Of a DNA stretch of 64,000 nt, positions 59,901 to 64,000 are shown one piece after another (the first letter of the stretch is position 1; every line of letters starts with the position of its first letter). The notes below the pieces were generated by a model. That model was given only the letters and a program-made list of their open reading frames with translations, made no database searches and had not been told where the DNA came from. Source of the DNA: JBEKTW01 sp049515655 (GTDB lineage Bacteria > Bacteroidota > Ignavibacteria > UBA10030 > SZUA-254). The stretch covers positions 124,001 to 188,000 of the forward strand of contig JBEKTW010000011.1 of NCBI GenBank assembly GCA_049515655.1, in the 5' to 3' direction. The position numbers and the translations under genes were made by a program.

Positions 59901-59981
59901 CCCGGCGGCCGCAATGAGAAGGACTGTGAAATACACAACCAGCCGTTCACGCAGAGAAAGAGCGATCAGTTTTTCAAGCAT
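56925..59981 (-). CDS. RND heavy-metal efflux pump, CusA/CzcA family
   Basis: I start at ATG 59981 because the conserved N-terminus (MLEKLIALSLRERLVV) begins there and the earlier codons overlap the preceding gene. The 1018-residue inner-membrane transporter has about twelve membrane helices, two large periplasmic loops, the signature AIDFGVIIDGAVIMIEG in helix 4 (family-specific Asp and Glu for proton relay), and GIGFIALFGVSVQNGVVL near the C-terminus. It exports divalent or monovalent metal ions with the fusion protein and outer-membrane channel encoded upstream on the same strand. Metal type is not assigned. Two other envelope genes lie between the fusion protein and this pump gene. Confidence 0.94.
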   Translation of the reverse strand: MLEKLIALSLRERLVVYFTVLLIAAAGIFAFTQLPIEAYPDLVNTKVQIISQWPGRSAEELEKFVTVPLETGMNGIPHLISLRSVSLFGLSAVTLTFDDNTDDFYARTKVTENLQNPSLPDGVTPQLAAESGPTGELYRYILVGKDISTMDLKTIEDWVLERQFKSVPGVVDVVSFGGPTKQYEIAISPQKLAYYGISLHQVLDAVSSNNANAGGSIVEQGKQGFVFRGVGLLRELNDIKNIVLTTNQGTPIKVGQLADVRISHAVRLGQVGWNEDDDVVEGFVLMRRGENASEVIKLIEAKVEELNSRILPKNVRVVPYYDRSHLIGVTTHTVMHNLLLGMFLVIATLFIFLGNVRSAVIAAMVVPLALLIAFILMWLRGMSANLLSLGAIDFGVIIDGAVIMIEGIFARLALQRVTEDTERMALIQDTAVGVSKPVFFSIIIIIAAMLPIFSFEKIEGRMFSPLAFTLGFALLGAMALSLTLVPALAADLLKGRLKEKSPILHYLHKFYDRSLEYVLRHDKKVFGGAILLLLLSLYCAQFLGTEFLPHLNEGALWVRATLPMSISPTEADSTTSRIRRMLHSYDEVKTVVSQLGRPDDGTDATGFFNAEFFVDLKPQDEWKQHHDKSLLIEDMTTKLDALPGIDINFSQPISDNVEEAVLGVKGELAVKVFGDDITRLEDAARNIYDVLRTVNGIRDVGIFREMGQPVLQVEIDRMKAARYGINVSDVQELIETSIGGKVATQFYEGEKHFDVVVRMQEPFRNSAEKISSLLVSASNGQKVPLSLLSQISYVPGAAFIYREQNSRYIAVKFSVRGRDLGGAVSEAQLKVAQQVKLQSGYYTVWGGEFENQQRAMRRLALVVPLSILLILILLYSTFDSWSYALISLANVPFVTIGGIFGLLLMHFHFSVSAGIGFIALFGVSVQNGVVLLSYVKKHRDEFEDITGLLKYACGKQVRPIVMVALLAMIGLLPAAFSTGIGSETQKPLAVVIVSGLLLAALTNLYLLPVMYKILKPKA

Positions 59982-60009
59982 AGGGTCTTCATGTAAGAAA
60001 GTTGAACAC

Positions 60010-60702
60010 TCAGGGCAAAAAGTCGTAGTGTACAAGTCCGGAAAGGCTCAGACCGATCATGCGATCGATTCCGGTGTTGGGAGTTCCACGGAATTCTCCT
60101 CCAAGGATGAGGTCACGGTACTCTCTGTACGTGTAAATCACGTTTATCGCAAACGACATATTCCGTGATACGTAGTACTCGCCACCTGCTTGAATGCTGA
60201 GTCCCCGCCCATTGTATCCACCACCGGTCGTGTTTTGTCCTGAACTGTTTCCCGGCTTCAATACTGTTGCGAGCTCAAGGGCGACGCCCGCCGTGGGACG
60301 AAAGATAGAATTGCCGGAAAAACGATGCGTGATTTCAATTTCTCCGCCCCCGAGCGCCAATGTGCCGGCAACCGGTGTCGCGTTGGCTGCACCGATACGC
60401 TCAGTTCCCGTGAAGATCTTCAGGCCCACGAGGAAACCGGGTGAGATATTGTATCCCATGCCGATCTCGTACTCGTCAATGGAGAGCGAATAATCGGAGA
60501 GCGAAGAGTAGTACTTGGTGACTCCAATGGAAGTGGACAAACCACTCGGATAAACGCCGTCGAGCCCGGACGAGGGCGGCCCGGCGTGTTGCGCCGAATC
60601 CGACCCAGCTTCAGTGATTGAGGGGTGGTTCGTTTTCGCCGCGGCATGAACGGGGCACGAGGAGAGCACGAAGGCCAGCAAGAGCGTGGTCCGGCGGTTC
60701 AT
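60010..60702 (-). CDS. Outer-membrane beta-barrel-like protein in the efflux operon
   Basis: The 230-residue protein has a signal peptide (about 1-21, SSCPVHA) and then alternating beta strands with Gly and aromatic residues (YEIGMGYNISPGFLVGLKIF; LSIQAGGEYYVSRNMSFAINVIYTY) and ends with a hydrophobic-aromatic strand (SGLVHYDFLP), typical of a small porin-like barrel. The start ATG overlaps the stop of the DUF2279 gene by four bases, and the pump gene starts 28 bases after its stop, so it belongs to the metal-efflux transcript. It may be a channel or scaffold for the efflux complex; the family is not identified. Confidence 0.75.
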   Translation of the reverse strand: MNRRTTLLLAFVLSSCPVHAAAKTNHPSITEAGSDSAQHAGPPSSGLDGVYPSGLSTSIGVTKYYSSLSDYSLSIDEYEIGMGYNISPGFLVGLKIFTGTERIGAANATPVAGTLALGGGEIEITHRFSGNSIFRPTAGVALELATVLKPGNSSGQNTTGGGYNGRGLSIQAGGEYYVSRNMSFAINVIYTYREYRDLILGGEFRGTPNTGIDRMIGLSLSGLVHYDFLP

Positions 60703-61625
60703 AACGTGACCTTCACATGGTACGTATAAAATATTCCCACCTTGAATTTGCCGTCCTCCAGTGCAAGTCCCGGCGCGGGGAAATGGAAAAAGTCAAGTGC
60801 GCCGAAGAAGGTATGGAGAAACGAGCTTTCTGTTCTTATCCTGGAGAACTGGTAATCAATCGTCAGGTAGTACAGTCGATTGCCCTGGCCATTCTCGTCA
60901 AGGTTATGAGCTGCCAATCCGAATGATACCCCCAGCCAATCGGGTACATTTCTGGATACTTCATTACTCAGCAGGAAGTGCGGGTCCATCGTAACCCAAA
61001 AAATCGTCCCTTCGTAATCATCGATAAACACTCTATCAATTTGTGTCTTGAGGTCGTTAAGGTATTGCCGGCTCGGGTAGTAGCTATACTTCATGGAAAA
61101 ATTCTTGAGGACCGGGTAAGTTTCCTGCAAGAGCGGAAAGGATGCGCCGACAATGTTTGATATTCCATCTCCCGGGCTGAAACCATAATCCTTGTGAAAA
61201 CCATCTTGCACCTCTATGTACATCTGGTAGGAAAGCCCGCAGATCGAACCGAAGAAAAGACTTGCCTTGTCGCTCAGTCCGCTCCAGAGGAAAATGGCCC
61301 GCGCGATCTTCGATTCGGAATAAGCGCCATAGATGTGGCCCATCTTGTCGATGTTCAGGGCATATTCCCAGTCGTTTTCAAACCTGAAGGGTTGACGCTC
61401 GCCTTGCCACCAGGCATTGCGCTGATAGATGGTCACGCCGACAACAGTGCCGGCAGTCACGGCGCCAATGACGGAAAGCCTCATGGGATCGACATGAGTT
61501 GAGTCTTGAGCAATTGCAGCGGTTTGGAGCCCGCACCCGACAATCAACAAACCGGCGACGAGGGCAAATGCCAAGAACCGCATAGGGATGGTTGGGCGAG
61601 TAGGTACGGTTGTCTTCTCGATCAC
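60699..61625 (-). CDS. DUF2279 (YfiM-like) predicted lipoprotein or membrane-attached protein
   Basis: The 308-residue protein (GTG start 61625; ATG 61583 is also possible and directly precedes the hydrophobic signal) has a signal with a Cys at GLLIVGCG. A membrane-like stretch and the DUF2279 features follow: NIDKMGHIYGAYSESKIARAI and GFSPGDGISNIVGA. The last 100 residues are beta-strand-rich and end in a strand typical of outer-membrane proteins (GIFYTYHVKVTL). It lies between the fusion-protein gene and the beta-barrel gene in the efflux operon, with a four-base overlap to the latter. The function is unknown. Confidence 0.78.
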   Translation of the reverse strand: MIEKTTVPTRPTIPMRFLAFALVAGLLIVGCGLQTAAIAQDSTHVDPMRLSVIGAVTAGTVVGVTIYQRNAWWQGERQPFRFENDWEYALNIDKMGHIYGAYSESKIARAIFLWSGLSDKASLFFGSICGLSYQMYIEVQDGFHKDYGFSPGDGISNIVGASFPLLQETYPVLKNFSMKYSYYPSRQYLNDLKTQIDRVFIDDYEGTIFWVTMDPHFLLSNEVSRNVPDWLGVSFGLAAHNLDENGQGNRLYYLTIDYQFSRIRTESSFLHTFFGALDFFHFPAPGLALEDGKFKVGIFYTYHVKVTL

Positions 61626-61639
61626 CGGAGTTTTATTGA

Positions 61640-62749
61640 TTATTTGAATGCGAGCTGCAATTCTTCATTAAGAAAAATCGCCTGATTCGTGACTATGTTG
61701 TCGGCAGGAGACACCCCACGCAGAACTTCAACTTTATCGGGGAACTTCTTCCCAACCTGGACCTCCCGCTTCTGATATTTGCCGGTATCGAGCTTCGCGA
61801 AGACGTAGGTTTTTCCATCACCGTCATAAAATGTGGAAGCCGCCGATATAAACAGACCCTTCCCTTTCGCGTGGAACACCTTCGCGGAACAAAACATGGC
61901 CGGCTTAATCCTGCCGGAGAAGTTGTCAACCTCGCACCGGGCCTTTCCTGTCATCGTTGTTTGGTCGATGACGGGAGAGATATACTTGATTGTCGACACG
62001 ACAGCTGAATCTTCCAATCCCTCGAAGGTGAGAGCGACCTTGTCGCCGACACTGATTTTCTGAAATTGATTCTGGTAGACATCAAGGATAACCCATACGT
62101 TCTTGACCAGACCGATCGTGAAGAGATTCTGGGAATTGTCGGACCTGACCTGCGAGCCGATTTGAGCAAACCGCTCAAGAATGTAGCCGTCGATGGGGGC
62201 CTTGATTTTAAACAGTGAAGAGGAGGAATCCCGTGAGCCGTTGAGGAGGTCCAGAACCTTCGACGAGCGGTCAAATTCTGCTCTCGCCTGCGCGGAATCG
62301 CTTGCGGCTTGCTGCAGCTCTCGCTGCGAAGTGATCTTGGCTTCGGCGAGTTCCCTTGCCCGGAGATAGTTCTTCTCCGCGACCTTCAACTGCGCATTCG
62401 CCTTCTGGAAATCGGACACGGCCGCGGCGAAGTCGCTGCTGTAAATCTCTGCGAGGATGTCACCCCGATGCACAAAATCCCCCTGGCCGACCTTGACGCC
62501 CATGACCGTGCCGTTCACGAGCGAATACACTTTGGTGACCAGGTTTGGGTTGAAGTCGACCTTTCCGGCAAGGTCGACTTCGTCTTTTGATTCTTCGAGA
62601 AACGGATGTTCTACATCGACATGGACGTCGGTATCGGCCGACAACCTGAGTACGGTGGCGTCGACTTTTTCTTTGGAGTCCGATTGGTCATTGTGTGATG
62701 AACATCCGATGATGAAACACGAACAAATCGAGAATAGTAAGGTTTTCAT
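61640..62749 (-). CDS. RND periplasmic adaptor (membrane fusion protein), CusB/CzcB-like
   Basis: The 369-residue protein has a lipoprotein signal (FIIGCSSH; Cys at about residue 16) and an HlyD/CusB architecture. A biotinyl-lipoyl-like half (VNGTVMGVKVGQGDFVHRGDILAEI) is followed by a helical hairpin (residues about 110-170), the second lipoyl half (IKAPIDGYILERFAQIGSQV), and beta-barrel and membrane-proximal domains. It joins the pump to the outer-membrane channel. ATG 62749 has AAGGAG upstream and overlaps the stop of the channel gene by four bases. Fifteen bases separate its stop from the DUF2279 start. Confidence 0.92.
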   Translation of the reverse strand: MKTLLFSICSCFIIGCSSHNDQSDSKEKVDATVLRLSADTDVHVDVEHPFLEESKDEVDLAGKVDFNPNLVTKVYSLVNGTVMGVKVGQGDFVHRGDILAEIYSSDFAAAVSDFQKANAQLKVAEKNYLRARELAEAKITSQRELQQAASDSAQARAEFDRSSKVLDLLNGSRDSSSSLFKIKAPIDGYILERFAQIGSQVRSDNSQNLFTIGLVKNVWVILDVYQNQFQKISVGDKVALTFEGLEDSAVVSTIKYISPVIDQTTMTGKARCEVDNFSGRIKPAMFCSAKVFHAKGKGLFISAASTFYDGDGKTYVFAKLDTGKYQKREVQVGKKFPDKVEVLRGVSPADNIVTNQAIFLNEELQLAFK

Positions 62750-64000
62750 TGTTGTTGCTCCTTGAAAATTTCTTTTCCAACGGCCCGTTCGAGTTCAGTT
62801 TGATTGCTAAGAAGTCTCTTGAGCGCGTTGTAGTAGCTTTGAACAGCGTCATTACAAATTCGCTGCGTCTCCAGAAAATCAATGAGCCCGATGTTTCCCG
62901 TGTTGTAGCTTCTGACGGCCATGGCACGCACCCCGTTCGCATTATCCAGGGTGGATGTTGAGATTGCTTCCAGGATATTCCATGATTCCTTGTACTTCTC
63001 AAATGCAGCGTCGACATCGTTCACAATGGAGTTCTCAAGCCTCTTTTGCTCAACTGTCGATGCCTGGGATTCCGCTTCGGCGCGCTGAATCTCATCCTGA
63101 TTCCGGTTGAAGATCGGAAGTGCAATCCCGACCCCGCCTCCGAACGTGTTTCTAAAGTCGGGACCCTGACGGTCGATCTCCACGCCGAGAGTGAGGTCGG
63201 GGATGGCATTCGCATGCGCAAGGTCGATCCTGCTTTGCTGCATAAGCGTCTTCTCGCGTTGAGAGGTTAAGTCCGCTCTGGAGTTCAGCGCGACGGTAGT
63301 GAGGGTGTCCTTGTCGGGCAGTTTGAGCGACGGTCGGAAATTGTAAACGAAATTCAGCTGCACAGAGGGCGGCAGATTGATCATGCGACGAAATTGTGAT
63401 TGAGCTTCAGTCAGGTTTTGTCTTGCGTCGCTGAAATTTTGGATGACGTCGAGTTGAGCGAGTGTAAGTTTCTGCAGCTCCGCCTCGCCGATGTCACCCG
63501 TCTTGTATCGCGTGCGGGCGATCTCCACCGATTGTTTGAAAATCCGGTAGTTCGTGTCGGCCAGCTCAAGGAGTTTCTGTGTAAACACGACCTCGAAGAA
63601 GTTCTCTTTCACGTCGCCGACGAGTTGAAGAAGCGTATTCTGGAAATCGGATTTTGCGCTTTCTACGGAATGCGTCGCGACGTCGATCCGTTTGCCGCGT
63701 TTTCCGCCGAGCTCGATGAGCTGATCTATGCGGTAGGAAGTCTGCGTGCTGGCATAATCGACGGGTTTTGATTTCAGGTCGATGTAGGAAGCGTTTACCG
63801 AGAGCTGTGGATTTGGGAATAACCGTGCCGCCACGAGGTCGGCCTCGCTGGCGCTCAGATGGTAACGAGCAGCAAGCAACGTTAAGTTCTCTCTGAGAAA
63901 GACTTCCTGCGCAGTCCGGGCCGTCATGACGACTGTGTCGGAGGAGGCAATATCTCCGCCCTGGGACAATGCCGTCAGGATATCCGAGGATGCGATAGTT
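62746..64000 (-). CDS. Outer-membrane efflux channel, TolC/CzcC-like (5' end outside window)
   Basis: The frame stays open to the window edge beyond 63969, where codons for LTALSQGG precede the visible part, so the signal peptide and start are cut off. About 417 residues remain. The protein has two repeats of the outer-membrane factor fold, with long helices (LTLLAARYHLSASEADLVAA; ARYKTGDIGEAELQKLTLAQ; SRADLTSQREKTLMQQSRID) and a barrel-strand segment (FGGGVGIALPIFNRNQ). It exports metal ions with the adaptor and pump downstream. A four-base overlap links it to the adaptor gene, making it the first visible gene of the efflux operon. Confidence 0.9.
   Translation of the reverse strand, partial: TIASSDILTALSQGGDIASSDTVVMTARTAQEVFLRENLTLLAARYHLSASEADLVAARLFPNPQLSVNASYIDLKSKPVDYASTQTSYRIDQLIELGGKRGKRIDVATHSVESAKSDFQNTLLQLVGDVKENFFEVVFTQKLLELADTNYRIFKQSVEIARTRYKTGDIGEAELQKLTLAQLDVIQNFSDARQNLTEAQSQFRRMINLPPSVQLNFVYNFRPSLKLPDKDTLTTVALNSRADLTSQREKTLMQQSRIDLAHANAIPDLTLGVEIDRQGPDFRNTFGGGVGIALPIFNRNQDEIQRAEAESQASTVEQKRLENSIVNDVDAAFEKYKESWNILEAISTSTLDNANGVRAMAVRSYNTGNIGLIDFLETQRICNDAVQSYYNALKRLLSNQTELERAVGKEIFKEQQQ

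Overview
This 64-kb window looks like the chromosome of a free-living member of the Bacteroidota/Chlorobiota group, most like the Ignavibacteria. Two large secreted proteins end in the Por/type IX secretion sorting domain (NYPNPFNP-type motif, then a beta-rich tail ending in a Lys-rich strand). GC content is moderate, and the housekeeping genes are bacterial single copies. No rRNA, tRNA or CRISPR array was seen. Taxonomy is inferred from protein style only.

Layout. 0.1-1.8 kb (minus): an ECF sigma factor and a membrane-anchored beta-repeat protein. 1.9-6.4 kb: tmk, a C-terminal processing protease, a deoxynucleoside kinase and a serpin lipoprotein. 6.4-33.3 kb (all minus): a long nucleobase-catabolism region. 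It holds PreT/PreA dihydropyrimidine dehydrogenase, a dihydropyrimidinase, a beta-ureidopropionase-like nitrilase, a class III aminotransferase and an aldehyde dehydrogenase, which together give a complete reductive route from uracil/thymine to a semialdehyde and its acid. It also holds a three-subunit xanthine-dehydrogenase-type hydroxylase, an NCS1 permease, a cyclase-family hydrolase, and a DUF2877/FdrA/DUF1116 trio matching the E. coli oxamate carbamoyltransferase proteins, plus a 4-hydroxy-2-oxoglutarate-aldolase-like enzyme and a CoA transferase. 33.5-50.3 kb (mostly plus): murA, a membrane metallopeptidase with a repeat tail, a secreted propeller protein with a TPR lipoprotein (both minus), a family-9 glycosyltransferase, enolase and phosphomannomutase. 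Between eno and the mutase lies an accessory island: an ORF6N gene, a Zn-ribbon DNA methylase with a nuclease-like C-terminus, and an AAA ATPase. 50.3-64 kb (minus): a giant PAS/GAF hybrid histidine kinase, an aspartate-type aminotransferase and a heavy-metal RND efflux operon cut by the window edge.

The most unusual signal is a set of small gene cassettes bounded by short-period degenerate repeats. (1) A 486-bp unit encoding a GxxExxY-type protein has inverted ends CACTTGG...CCAAGTG built from a 9-bp word, and two gene-less 66- and 79-bp palindromes have the same ends. (2) A four-helix-bundle (S23/IVS/Avd-like) gene sits between long arrays of a 7-bp word (consensus AAGTTTC) in opposite orientation, and several gene-less 7-bp elements occupy other intergenic spaces of the same region. 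(3) The AAA ATPase gene lies between 22-nt direct repeats, also heptad-like, and its start codon is inside one of them. (4) The ORF6N gene follows intact eno and is followed by a divergent 3'-terminal fragment of a second enolase gene; the GxxExxY cassette is likewise followed by a divergent 3' fragment of a permease like the one it abuts. I propose these as related insertion or gene-3'-end replacement events. No transposase or integrase is present, and no database search was possible.
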